Assembly: GCA_022495005.1 (NCBI GenBank) | Contig: JAGYXB010001580.1 | Coordinates: forward strand, 868,001-932,000 | DNA length: 64,000 bases | Origin: Rhyacophila brunnea | Lineage: Eukaryota > Arthropoda > Insecta > Trichoptera > Rhyacophilidae | Direction: 5' to 3' | In this document: positions 46,408-58,026 of the stretch, piece by piece | How positions within the stretch are numbered: position 1 is the first letter of the stretch | How the letters are laid out: every line of letters begins with the position of its first letter | The notes under the pieces: generated by a model | The model's database searches: none | Told to the model about the DNA's origin: nothing | What the model saw: only the letters and a program-made list of their open reading frames with translations | Made by a program: the position numbers and the translations under genes

Positions 46408-48272
46408 GAACTTACATTCCCATGCTCAGACTTTCCATGCTTTGCTTCTAGCGGTGAGACCAATCGCTGCCCACAAGTGATGAAGTGACCGCGTGGCCCA
46501 AACCTCTCGTATGTGTCGTTATCTATTCCTAGCTGTGTGGACAAAGATCAGCAGAAATCCCCGACGTTAGATCTGGGAGAGCCGGTCCTTTTGCTTCATT
46601 TTAAAAGATTGCTTTAATAATCCTAATATCTCAATTCGTCTCAGTTCGTCCTCATTCCCTCTGGTTGTTTCTTCCCATCGTATACGAGCGAGTGTGAGTT
46701 TCGGAACACGTGACCGTCATCTGCCGCGTCAGTTTACGGCCGGCTTTTACGATCGCGGTTCTTTTTATTTTTATCACGTGAATATGTTCCTTACAGGGCC
46801 ACGGAACTACTTCGCCGATACCACATTGTTTACGGTCCATCTCATTTAACGTCGAGCTGCATTAAATTTATTCTAAAATACGCCCACATCCATATTCCTA
46901 TATTTCTTATTCTTATTAAACCTTCGTCCAATTTCTGCTTTTATTACTATTTTTGCATTCTAACGCCGCATGTAGAGACTACCATTAGCCATGGCCCCAC
47001 TTCCTGAAGCGGGCCCCAAGGCTAGGATCTTCGCCGGCCCCCTACCTATCGATAAGCTTATAGGCAGTGTGATGCTTAAAATTAAGGATATTCAGTGTAT
47101 TTTTAGCGATTTTTTGTGTTTTTAATACATCCACTTAAATTATGGAGTTGTAAGTATCGACACATAATAATCAAAATTTTCATCGCACAACCGCATATTA
47201 TTCTACAGCGTTATAGGACTTTTCTTGCTGTTAGAGGAAGTTTGTGATATGTGTTTATCTCACTTATCTGATCGACTCGCCACGCTAGGCCCCCAGGCTA
47301 GAGCCCTGTCAGGGGACACTTATGGGGGCCATGCCGTTAGCCATACCTACCGATGTATACCACACGCTCCGGATTGCATTTCCCAAACTGTTCGTTTGAG
47401 ATCATCGCACACACTGCGTACATGGTGCGAGTGGTGCGACTGAGCACTGCTGCTACTCCCGCTTATTACTAACCACTCATGCTGCTTCCACCACAGCGTG
47501 ATGCAGAGATGAAATAATAATACATCGCATATTGTTCTTTCACACTTCCATTGACGCATTCTAATAAGAATAATATATTTTTTCTCACTCAAACTAGGCT
47601 GCCTATTTCGGCATCTTAAGTTAGACGTCTATCTTTTCTACTTACTGCTTACTTTTCTAATTACGCTCCTAGCCTGTAGCTGTAACACTGCAGGATGCTT
47701 ACCTACCTACCAGTCGCATCCCTAAATGGTTATCGTGAGCGCGTGATCCAAAACCTAAATTAGACGTAGTCACAGGTAGATGAATGTAACCACCAGCGGT
47801 TGCCACAGATCGCAGCTATATTCTAGGTGTTCAAACGATCGCATCGCAGCGAGAAGTGTCGGGCGCGAGGCGCGAACGAAATCTGAGGCCGGGGAATTTC
47901 CGCACCTAGTTGCATGCGTTCGACTCATTGAAAGCAGTGTGTGCTGCCGCGTTATATAAACAGTGTGAGAAATGCGGTCGCGGGTAGTTATGTCTTCGAT
48001 ATGAATAATTGGAGCGTATGCTTAGGATCTATGACCCCCTGCAATTTTACAGTTTACTGCATTTTTCTAGTCGTCTCAGAACCTACTGAATCTATGTATA
48101 AATACTCTACCTGAATCTTGTTTAACTCTGAGTTGCGACAGGCCAGGAACGCCAATCTTTCTAGTACTAGTAAAACATCCTTCTTCCTGCGCCTCTGATA
48201 TTCTCTGTTTTTTTGTGTATGTACGGTGCAATGCAATTAAATACAATTCAATTGTGAAAAATATTCGCATTT
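46408..48272. other. Interval with GC-rich blocks, no gene recognised
   Basis: The block at 46620-46860 is unique and has two CACGTG words (near 46708 and 46776), plausible E-boxes. The blocks at 46985-47035 and 47285-47335 share inverted words (CCATGGCCCC against GGGGGCCATG) and could be ends of an old foldback. Near 47950 CGCGTTATATAAACAG is TATA-box-like in a CpG-rich setting, but no downstream ORF supports a promoter. Confidence 0.3.
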
Positions 48273-48308
48273 TACTAATTTTTGTTTTCTTTTTTTCCAG
48301 GTAAGAGT
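48273..48308 (+). promoter_or_regulatory. Recursive (zero-nucleotide exon) splice site candidate
   Basis: The sequence has, in order, a perfect branch-point word TACTAAT (48273-48279), a 20-base pyrimidine-rich tract, the acceptor CAG ending at 48300, and immediately a donor GTAAGAGT (48301-48308). The branch A lies 22 bases before the junction. Such head-to-tail acceptor/donor pairs are the known ratchet points used to remove very long insect introns in steps (described in Drosophila). If real, this position lies in a long plus-strand intron. A chance match cannot be excluded without transcript data. Confidence 0.55.
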
Positions 48309-48417
48309 CACCAGTTTTCTTTTTATTACTCAGCATATCCAAGAGCCGAAGAAATATGAAAGACGCCATCGAAACAAGGAAAGTAAAAATACTTACATTG
48401 AATTCTACTAGGACTTA

Positions 48418-48844
48418 GGCCAGTCGTACATTGAAAATCATATCGACTGGGATATAGTCACAAATCAAAACTTGGCGAAACATGCAATTTTCTTCCATGC
48501 GCATAGACGAAGCCAAGCCGGGACTGTGCATTGAAAATCATATCGACTGGGATATAGTCACAAATCAAAACTTGGCGAAACATGCAATTTTCTTCCATGC
48601 GCATAGACGAAGCCAAGCCGGAACTGTGACGTCACACGGCAGCCAAAATTAATAACGAAGTGCGACATTTCAGAATTATACATGCGCTACAAATATGTCC
48701 GATGAAATTTGTTGCATCCGACACGAGCTGCTTTTTTCAAACTAAAATGTTGCAATCATGCAGTGTGTTTTGTGAATGCCAACAAAATCACATCGACATA
48801 TTCGACGTGTTCCAGTCGGGACGAGTTTAGATGTGCGAGCCGGC
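48418..48844. mobile_element. Putative PIF/Harbinger-type MITE flanked by TTA
   Basis: The left end GGCCAGTCGTACATTGA and the reverse complement of the right end GCCGGCTCGCACATCTA match at about 10 of 17 positions; both edges are TTA (48415-48417 and 48845-48847), the usual 3-bp duplication of PIF/Harbinger. Related blocks occur at 7461-7513 and near 46300. The left part contains a 100-bp tandem duplication. No coding capacity. Confidence 0.45.
48429..48628 (+). repeat. Tandem duplication, 2 x 100 bp
   Basis: The unit beginning CATTGAAAATCATATCGACT at 48429 repeats at 48529 with almost no differences, through CGCATAGACGAAGCCAAGCC. The exact 100-base period and near identity suggest a recent unequal exchange or replication slip inside the MITE. 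Confidence 0.93.
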
Positions 48845-48847
48845 TTA

Positions 48848-49951
48848 TGTATTTGTTAATTTGTTGTTGTTGCTGAACTCTTACCATTCTGCAAATCAGG
48901 CAGTTTAATAGTCAGTAATAAAGCGTTTTTTTATTTCTATTGAAAACATTGATTGTTTTCAAGACTCATATTATAATGAAATCTTTCGTTTCACACCCAT
49001 TGGACGGGAGACTATTTTTTTTATAAATACGTCACCAATATTTCAGATTCTAATCGTGCTTAATCTGTAACGTGTTTATCATCCATAAGCTATATAAGTA
49101 TTATTTATACAGGTGAGATTCTATAATTAACCAACTTATAATGGTGAACCCTTGTTAATATAAAATTAAATTAGTTGTGCAAAAGTTTTCAGTGTTTTTT
49201 TTTCGTTGTTTGATACCACCCACTGTTGTATATATTGACGGTGCGACTATTCCGTTTTGACACTTGACCAGTTCTGGGTGAGTTCCGTTGTACTACTGGT
49301 AACCCAAAAAAATGCCCTGGTTTATTTTTTTAATTATATTTTTTCATTCATATAATCGCCTCTAACTTTTGACACACGAATACTATAATATAATGATAAA
49401 AACATAATTAAGAAAGTTAGTAAGATATATTAGAAGATAAAGCATTAATTTCCTGTTATTAGATTTATCGTTTGTACTGGTAAATACGTATTGTTAATTA
49501 TTTATATATGTGCACCTTTTTGACCTATTACTAATACAAACGATATCAAATGTTCGCAACTAACTAATTTCGCAATGTTTTAATTTGAAACATGATCTCA
49601 AATATTATTAATTTTTATTGAAATCCGACGTAATAGCCATATTTATAACGTCGAATCCACCTACTAAATTTACTCGTTTGACTCCAATTAATAAAAATCG
49701 TGCACTCCCGTTTAATTTGAAACAGTTTTTTTTAATTACACACACAACTCTGTAAACAGTTGCAATTTCATTTTACAAATACATAGAGATTCGCAATTGA
49801 TACAAGGATATGGTGTCATTTATAACAAAATAGGACACAATTATTTAGCCTGGTTTTAAAGGAGTCATCTAAATTTTATTGTCGATTCATTTTAGGCAGT
49901 ACAGGTAGTACAAGACATAGCAATACTCCTAATAATTATATTATTATTTAT
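48848..49951. other. AT-rich interval, nothing recognised
   Basis: Unique, strongly AT-rich sequence without coding or repeat ends. Confidence 0.45.
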
Positions 49952-50690
49952 CAGTGGCGAAAGGTGACTTTTAGAAAGAGGTAGGCTGTGGAGATCAGAG
50001 AAAAAGAGCACACTTGTCAGGTATACTTACGGGAAATCAGACGATAATACGATATTACTACTGATGAATAGGTACACACTAATGTCAACGTCACACTAAA
50101 TCGATGCAATTTCAATACCCACTGACGATATACAATTGAGCGATGAATATAAATTAACAAACGCCCAAAAATATATCATCGGTAAGTATAGCCGTATCAA
50201 CAGCCCAAAATGACAAGTAACTAAACAAAAATAATATTATTAACTGATAAATAATAATCACGAGATAAAATTATTATTTATTTTTAAAAATATTCTATCT
50301 TTATATGACGTGATTGAACCCATAGAAATGTTTTTTTTTAATTATCGCATTATCAATTATTATTTCAATAAAGCGGCAGTCATCGACAATAAATAATATA
50401 TGCGGAGATTTTAGGCTTCGCTTATCAAGCTTATAGATTCGTATGTAAAAAGTTCATGCAAAAAGCATGCTAAAATCATTTCGAAGGAATCGATATTTCA
50501 ATACTCGGTAGAGAACACGTGGCGCTGCTTGTCACTTATTTTTTTATTCTTTCTAAATTCTGACGGTAGATGGCTCTCAATTTTATTTAATAATTATTGT
50601 GACGATAGATGGTTCCTGCACATTTTTTTTATTGATTTAAATTTAAATACTTTCTATTTTTCTTAGAATGTAGGCTTCAAATAATTATTA
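49952..50690. mobile_element. hAT MITE, long variant of family P, right end lost
   Basis: Starts CAGTGGCGAAAGGTGACTTT and continues like the complete copy at 56974 (AGAAAGAGGTAGGCTGTGGA, CACACTTGTCAG, GATAATACGATATTACTACT). Towards the right it still has TGTAGGCTTCAAATAAT but lacks the terminal CTTCGCCACTG. Diverged and truncated. Confidence 0.7.
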
Positions 50691-51586
50691 TTGCCTACTA
50701 CGGAGCCTACCTATGACGAATTCAACACGAAAAATAACCGCGTACCTACTATAGTTTTTTTTTTTAGAAATAGGTAGGTACTACGGAACGTGATTATTGT
50801 GTGAAAAAAATATGACAATTGAACACTACGTCGTAATACATAGGTATTTGTATCTCCAAGAGACTACTAGCTGGTTGGAGTTTTGGGCCAGCGAATTTAC
50901 TATGAATTTTATTTATGTATGTAGTGATTGTAATAAGAATAAGTATGTAATGTGTAGTTTCTTTATTGTTTCACTGGCGTGCGTTTTTCATGGTTTTTTC
51001 TTATCGTTTAGATGCGGTCACCGCTAGTATAAGAATAACGTAGCCTTCATAAACATCAGCTTATATTGGCTGGTTGTGTTTTCAGTTTTGCATTGCTGTT
51101 GTTGATGACCGATTGCATGCGTCCTCCGGTCGACACGAAGTTACCAATGCGTCATCTTACCCCTTCGCGCCTGTAAATACATCCGAAAACACATATTATA
51201 CAGTATATATACCACAGAACAGATAATAAATAGAATACCGATTGGCTATATTCAATACGCCGCATCTTGAAGCAGGGTTTTGAATGTGTGAGTGTCCTAA
51301 GAAAATGAAGCACGCATTATGCACGTGTAATAGTGTGTGTAATGCACCAACATTACATGAGCGTAAATGCATAAACCGAGAGCAGTTTTTAGTATTCGAC
51401 GTAAAACATATTTCTTAACACGTGTGTAAGTTTAACCCGGATTCTTCCTTACTCGAATCGGTTACCTGCTATTGCCTTACCCGTTATGTATTTCAGTTCC
51501 CATTATTTCTGAGTTCCCTGATATATACACTAATAATAATTATAACCAGGCGTCGATATGTATCACAGCTCTGGTTCGTGAAATTG
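50691..51586. other. Interval without recognised gene
   Basis: Contains the 76-codon frame 50797-51027 with no known motif; otherwise AT-rich unique DNA. Confidence 0.4.
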
Positions 51587-51594
51587 CCGTGACT

Positions 51595-52189
51595 AGGGAA
51601 TCCAATCCCGAGCTAAAATTTTGATCCCAGGATTTCGGGATTACAATTTGACGATCCCGGGATTGGCGTTTTTTTCGATACCTAGTTAATATATATATTT
51701 TTTAAACGAATATCATTGATAAAATCGGTCAAAAATGTGTAGCATAATGTATACTATTTAAGACATTTAATGTTAATATTGTGTACGTTCATTCTTGGAA
51801 ATACATGGGTTTATGTGAAAGTAAAACAGTTTTTTTTTTAAATTTATTTATGAAAAGATAACATTCATAAAATTCTGCCTGCACGTAAGTGGCACTGGGG
51901 GTTAGACGCCGTTCGCGTGCCAGAACGTCAGTGGCGTCTAGCTGGTTAAATTAAGGAATTTATTATTTTTCTGGACAACAAAAATGGTTATTTATTATCC
52001 GTGAGGATCCAGCGATTCCCCCATGTGACATGTGCAGGTACATACACTTCACTAACACAATTCTGTACACATACTAATTGATTGTGATTGATAAAAAAAT
52101 CAATCCCGAAGGTTTCGGAATTATGTTTACTAATCCCGGGATTCATAGGTATCGAAAATTGTCCGGGATATCGGGATTGGATTCCCTTG
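51595..52189. mobile_element. hAT-type element, TIR AGGGAATCCAATCCCG
   Basis: The left end AGGGAATCCAATCCCGAG and the right end (reverse complement CAAGGGAATCCAATCCCGAT) match for 16 bases. Flanks CCGTGACT (51587-51594) and CCGGGACT (52190-52197) agree at 7 of 8 positions. Further ATCCCGGGATT palindromes and TATCGAAAA or TTCGATACC words lie within both arms. The interior is AT-rich without transposase. Confidence 0.82.
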
Positions 52190-52197
52190 CCGGGACT

Positions 52198-52687
52198 ATC
52201 GCTCCGCCTTGCGGGAAATAAAAAAAATGCTTTCCGATTCTTGCATTATACCTATTCATTATTTATTTTGTCATATTTTTTCATGAAGTTTAATACGAAA
52301 CTTAATAACATGTTTCTACGCTATTTCTACAAAAAATAACCAGCTTTTTTGTTGGGTTTGGTTGCGCGATTGATATTAAGACATTTTTTGTATCGCATAT
52401 TTTGTAAGTCCTGGAAAATAAATTTCAATAACAAAACTGTTTATGTTTGATACAGATGAATCTGCAATACTGTGTGGTTTACAGCTATTTTAATCATAAG
52501 CACCAATTTTATGAGGCTCACTTCATATACCTAGGTACCTACCTATTTAGGCTCTGTCTCCATCGAAAAAGGTTTTATTTCACGTCTTTATTTCTGGCAC
52601 AAGTTCATTAAAAAATATGTCTACTCTAAAAAGTATGTTGTTTAATTTATTTACACGATTGGACAAATTCGCATAACTTACCTATAT
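52198..52687. other. AT-rich interval, nothing recognised
   Basis: Unique AT-rich DNA between a hAT element and the mariner; no feature supported. Confidence 0.5.
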
Positions 52688-52689
52688 TA

Positions 52690-53983
52690 CGAGGGTGGGT
52701 CAATAAGTCCTTAGAAAAGCCGACAGGTGGCGCGACTAGTACTGCAAGCGGTTTGTTTTCATGCAGCGGCACTACCGATTCAGTATGCTGCGAAGTTTCA
52801 ATCAGATTGGTCGGGTTGTTGTGTGTTTCTCGTACATTTAAAAAAAAAATTTGCTTGTGGAAAATGGAAAATGGAGAAAATTGAGTTTAGAGCTGTTATT
52901 AAACATTTTAATATAAAAGGGTTAACAGCAAAGGAAATAAAAAATGAGTTGGATTTAGTTCACGGCATATCTGCTCCTTCACTTGCAACTATTTATAACT
53001 GGTTAAATGAATTTAAACGTGGTCATACATCAACAAAAGATGAACCACGCTCAGGACGTCCTGTAGAGGTGACTACACCAGAAATGATCAATAAAATCCA
53101 CGATATGGTGTTAAGTGACCGAAGATTAAAGTTGAGTGAGATAATTGAGGTTACAGGGATCTCAAAAGGTAGCGTCATTTCTATTTTACATGACAAATTG
53201 GGCATGAAAAAATTTCTGCAAGATGGGTGCCGCGTTTGCTCACAGTCGACAATAAACGCAATAGGGTGGTGGCCTCTAAAGCCCTGTTGTCGCTCATGCA
53301 ACGCAATCCGGATGAATTTTTTCGTCGCTTTGTGACTGTAGATGAAACATGGATACACCACTATACTCCCGAGACGAAGAACAGTCAAAGCAGTGGATTG
53401 CGAAAGGCGAACCATGTCCAAAGAAGGCGAAAACCGTAAAATCAGCTGGTAAGGTTATGGCTACTGTATTTTGGGATGCACGTGAAATTATTTTCGTTGA
53501 CTATTTGGAAAAAGGAAAAAAAATAACAGGGGATTATTATGCATCTTTATTGGACCAGCTAAAAAACAAAATTGAAGAAAAACGGCCTCATTTAAACAGG
53601 AAAAAAATCCTCTTTCATCAGGACAATGCCCGTGTTCACACATGTTTACGATCAATGGCTAAAATTGAAGAATTGAAGTTCGAATTGGTCGACCACCCAC
53701 CGTATTCGCCAGATTTAGCCCCCAGTGACTTTTTCCTTTTCCCAAACTTAAAAAAATGGCTAAGTGGACAACGTTTTTTTTCAAATGAAGAAGTCATCGA
53801 TCGGACAAATGCTTATTTTGAGGACCTTCCGAAAACTTATTTTTCTGACGGTTTAAAAAAAATTGAGAAACGTCTAACCAAGTGTATTGAGCTCAAAGGA
53901 GATTATGTTGAGAAATAAAAAAAAAATACAAAAATAAAAACTGTTTTAATGCTTTTTTCTAAGGAATTATTGACCCACCCTCG
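52690..53983 (+). mobile_element. Full-length mariner transposon
   Basis: A 1294-bp element with inverted repeats of about 29 bases (CGAGGGTGGGTCAATAAGTC at the left; the right end reverse-complements to CGAGGGTGGGTCAATAATTC), flanked by TA on both sides (52688-52689 and 53984-53985). The size and TA target are those of mariner. It carries one transposase gene with two frameshifts. The well-kept termini mean it could still be recognised by an active relative's transposase. Confidence 0.96.
52871..53918 (+). pseudogene. Mariner transposase (DD34D), two frameshifts
   Basis: The start is the ATG at 52871 (MEKIEFRAVIKHFNIKG), which gives about 349 codons, normal for mariner. The N-terminal helix-turn-helix domain includes TAKEIKNEL, SLATIYNWLNEFKRG and the linker EPRSGRP. 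The catalytic D residues are in VDETWIHHY (53341), HQDNARVHT (53622) and SPDLAPSDFFLF (53727), with 34 residues between the second and third. Single-base losses near 53212 (after GMKK) and near 53378 (after TPETK) shift the frame, so no complete enzyme can be made. Otherwise the codons are well preserved, which suggests recent inactivation. Confidence 0.95.
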
Positions 53984-53985
53984 TA

Positions 53986-55866
53986 TCTAAGCTCACATTA
54001 ATTAATGGCCAGTATTATACAGTATAACATCTAAAATGGTTGCCGCCATATCGTCTCAAAATGGCGCCGGTTGATTTGAATTTCCCGCGCTTCGATGGCA
54101 AAAGTCTGAGCGATTATTAAACGCTAATTTAACTTGGTAATCGGAAGTTTTCGAAGCGATTCATCTCATTATAATATGTTATGTTTATTTGAATAAGGAA
54201 AGCAGTTCCATTTTTCGCGGAATGGCATGCTATTAATAATATTGTTGTAGGTAGGTATATACATTCTGTACCGGTTCATAAATTTGAACCTCTGATGTCT
54301 GATTACAGTTTGTGTGTTTTAACACTTTGAAATGCTTCAATTTTATTTATGTCAACCAACAGGATCAATCACAGGTGAATACATTATAAAGAGTAAAGGA
54401 TATAATATAATTGGCACCCCTACAAAACTAAATGCGCCCGTACCAGTGCTCGTCAATACCGCCCGGACAAATCCGCCTTGACAAAACTGCCCTCAAAAAA
54501 TAAAAATAAATGCTTAAAACAAGTGCTTTTTTGGTTTTTCGAATTTTGTATCGATAGGAATTTACATACTTACGATAATCAGTGTGATTTAAGATTTAAT
54601 CCGTTGCAACTGTTAGTACCTTAAAATCATCAGTTTTTAACACTTAGTACTAAAAACAAACAAAATATGCCGATAATACGTGTTTAATCCAATGCAACCG
54701 CATAGCTTATTATATGAGTTCCGTAGTGACCTAAAATATCTACTATTTTTAATATCTTTATTTTTATATATCTTTATTCGTATGTTTTTTTGTCTGTGTT
54801 TCTAAAATATAATAATATTATGTCAAAATAAAATTTGTCTCATTTCTTAATTGTTTTGGCAGCAATTTCCCGGCGGTTTTGCTGGGACCCCAATATAAAT
54901 GAATAAGTTATGGTCCCAATAACAGGCGGACCCAGAAAGCATATTTAAATCAAACAGTAAATACAGTTATGAAATATTTAATGTACGGTGGAGAAGGTAC
55001 TTAAGTACCTATAATAAATAAAGAAATAAAATATACTTTCTAAAAAAACATAAAAGGACAGCCGTCCTGTTATAACGAGTGGTATGTTTTGGATACATAG
55101 TTAATATAACAGAGGCAAGGGAACAAAACAGTCCACTTGATCACTATGAGATTTCATAGTTCATTTTTCGTAGTTAGTCGAATCACCGAACAATGGTGCC
55201 CTAGATGGTTTTATATGTTTAAATATGTAGAAGTGATGTGCGGCGACATTTTCATGTCGGCATTCTGTTGGGGAAAAAAGTGTATAGGTATACTTACCTG
55301 AATCTTGAGACGTTGTGTATTATATAGTCGATGTAGTATTACACCTATTCTTTCTTACCAAAAATACATAATATTATCAATATGTAGGTATACACTATTT
55401 CTGGGGATTCTTTGCATTTACAGTATATATGGAGCGCACGCCATTGATGCATGTAGTTTGTAAGAATACACTACGTTTCAGTATAAGAATTTACTTGTAC
55501 ATGAGGATGTAGGTAATTAAGACATATTTGTATCGAAAGTAGTCTCGAATGGCGCAAATATTATCGCATTGCCGATTGTGCAATGGGCATGTTTACTTTT
55601 TGCTTAGAAAACAACTTGAAATTTCGAGTCGACTCGTTTTGTCTCACTTGGTGAATTTTTGCGAGTTATTTAATTCTCGCGAACCGGTAATACCGGATTA
55701 GAAAATAAATTCGCCTATTTTTGTTGAAATTATCGTTAGCGTGTAATATTAGTGATACATTAATGAGTAACATTGGTTAACACCTTTAATACCTGTTTGT
55801 TTGAGACGTTACGTCAGTTATTCTCAATTCTCTGACAGTTGAAGGTCTCCTCAAGTCTGCTGAATC
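53986..55866. other. Interval without recognised gene
   Basis: About 54030-54160 is GC-richer unique DNA. A good donor-like CAGGTAAGTAT lies on the minus strand near 55300, without a recognisable exon. The rest is AT-rich. Confidence 0.35.
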
Positions 55867-55869
55867 TTA

Positions 55870-56008
55870 GACCCGTTTCACACGAGACACTGCACTTACA
55901 TATAAATGAACGCGACACACGTGTGTCTCCGTCTGAACGCGCCCATTCATGTATGAGTATCATCGTGTGCAGCGTCTCGAGGTGCTGGTGTCTAGCGTGA
56001 AACGGGTC
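55870..56008. mobile_element. 139-bp PIF/Harbinger-type MITE
   Basis: The arms GACCCGTTTCACACGAGACA and the reverse complement of the right end (GACCCGTTTCACGCTAGACA) agree at 18 of 20 positions. Both flanks are TTA (55867-55869 and 56009-56011), the duplication typical of PIF/Harbinger. GC-rich with ACACGTGTGT in the middle and no coding. Confidence 0.8.
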
Positions 56009-56011
56009 TTA

Positions 56012-56965
56012 CTTACATAGCGTTTGACTAAAATGATTAAATCCATTTACAAATATGTATTTATTATTTAATCTAGATTCTAGGTGATAGTTTGTCAATA
56101 CCTTGTCCAAATGACGCGTGTCCCACCGCGCTTTACGTTCGGGTACCAAAAGTGTGCTCCGTCCATATAGCGCGTTCCATTTCGCAGTGAACAAGCTGGG
56201 TGAGGTAATTCATTTTTAAATCGGCAAAAAAACAAACGCGAGTGCAAGAAAAAATCCCGACAACTCAATCGTGATCCTTGGTTTCTATGAGATTTTGTAT
56301 TTCGCGATAACTTACAATATGTATATTCGGCACTTTACAAGCTGGCGTTCGCTTGCATTTTTGCGCGACAGTCGTCACGGCGCGGCGTATGTGTGTGCAT
56401 GTCGACGGCTCAATGTAGTCACATGCACCTGGAACGCGCGCGAGTCAAAACGCTCAATGTGGAGAAGGCCTAATCTAATACTCAAGACAAGTTTCATTCA
56501 AGATTTTTTGGATGGAGATCGCTAAACGATACTAAAACCTATACATATTTAAATACAAATAGTTGACTATTCGGAGAAATATTTTAATTTAGTAATAAAT
56601 TATTTTTTATTCAAAACTTAATTGCAAACATACACGATATTTAAGAATGTATGAAAAATGCATCGGCCATTCGGTCTAAAAAAATCTTACCTATTTCTGC
56701 GGCTTTTAAATACACAATGATGCACATAAATAATTACCACGATGAAATCCTTAAAAGTGTACTTAAATAAATTGGATTAAACAAATAACAATTTTATCGC
56801 GAATTTACCAGAGCAATGTTATTAATAATTGTATTATTAATTTAAATACAACGTTTATCGTACTGATTCCACTTTTATTAAATCACTGGAGCGGCTTCGT
56901 CCGCCTCAGATGGACATCTTAGTTGAAGCCAGTTAAAACAATAATTGAATTAGTTATTAATAATT
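56012..56965. other. Interval with a GC-rich block, no gene
   Basis: The part at 56085-56180 and 56340-56480 is GC-rich (GCGCGACAGTCGTCACGG, GTGGAGAAGGCCTAATC) and resembles MITE-type DNA, but I could not pair its ends. The rest is AT-rich. Confidence 0.3.
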
Positions 56966-56973
56966 GTATTTAG

Positions 56974-57658
56974 CAGTGGCGAAGGGTGACTTTTGGAAAG
57001 AGGTAGGCTGTGGAGATCTGATAAAAAGTACACACTTGTCAGCTACACTAACGAGAAATAAGAAGATAATACAATATTACTACTAATGAATAGGTACACA
57101 CTAATGACAACGACACACTAATTTAATGAAACTTCAAAAACTCGACGTACGACATAAAATTAAGCGATCAGTTTAAATTACGTATTTATTCAAATCATTT
57201 ATACACCTCAAAAATCATTAGATAAAAGTTCTTTTTATTTTTAAAAACAGTCTATATTTATTAATATTCGATGAAACACCATATAAATATTTTTTTTTTA
57301 ATTATTAAATATTTAGTTTTAGGCTCTGCGATCGGAGCTTACCTTAGTTCATACAATTCGATAGAATAAAGTCCATATGAAAAAAAATGAGAATGATTTG
57401 AAACATAATCCGACCTTTATTTACGTCAAGACAGATGACGCGCAGTGGTATATTTTTAAAACCTTTACAGATTATTTTGTTATTATCTGTGTAATACGTT
57501 CCTACACATACGGTATCTCTCGTTGGCAAAATAAATTATTTTATAGAATATAATATATAATCAAGAGATTATATAAACAAGTCAATATGCAATTAAAAAA
57601 TATTTTTTTTAAGAAGGTAGGCTTCAAATAATCTCCAAGTATGGTGTCTTCGCCACTG
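56974..57658. mobile_element. hAT MITE, long variant of family P, complete
   Basis: Ends CAGTGGCGAAG and CTTCGCCACTG are flanked by a perfect 8-bp duplication GTATTTAG (56966-56973 and 57659-57666). Further in, GAGGTAGGCTGTGGAGAT faces AGGTAGGCTTCAAATAATCTCC-type sequence. It has no coding. This copy gives the best-defined boundaries of the family. Confidence 0.93.
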
Positions 57659-57666
57659 GTATTTAG

Positions 57667-58018
57667 TGAGTTTTCGCTGGATGGAGATGAATTTACAGTT
57701 ACAGTACAGAATTAGACAGCTTTCAGATGTCGTGTGCCCAAACTAAATAGCCTTAATATAACGAATAAGAATGTCGGAACCGTTATTTTGTAACTTTTTA
57801 TAATGTTTTTTTGCCCATTATGTAAAACTTCGGCATTGATGGTCTTTATTATTTGTATACATCGACTGCGAAGAGATGAGGTAAGTATTTTTTTTAGATA
57901 AACCTGCTCAGAATTAGCTATTCTACCGTTTATAGTTACCTAGTTGAATATTTGTATCCAGCGATCTTATCTCAATATTGCATTAATTAAAGCAAACGAA
58001 TGTCTTCGTTGTCAGTCT
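57667..58018. other. Spacer between two hAT elements
   Basis: Unique sequence. GAGATGAGGTAAGTAT near 57879 is a good splice-donor match, preceded by a short open stretch from ATG 57837; no protein is recognisable. Confidence 0.3.
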
Positions 58019-58026
58019 GTATCAAT

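Noticed and set aside
47948..48000. Host gene promoter at a TATA box in CpG-rich DNA
   Set aside because: No downstream coding exon or second core element; TATA-like words are common in AT-rich DNA.
53023..53421. 132-codon minus-strand frame
   Set aside because: Antisense shadow of the mariner transposase.
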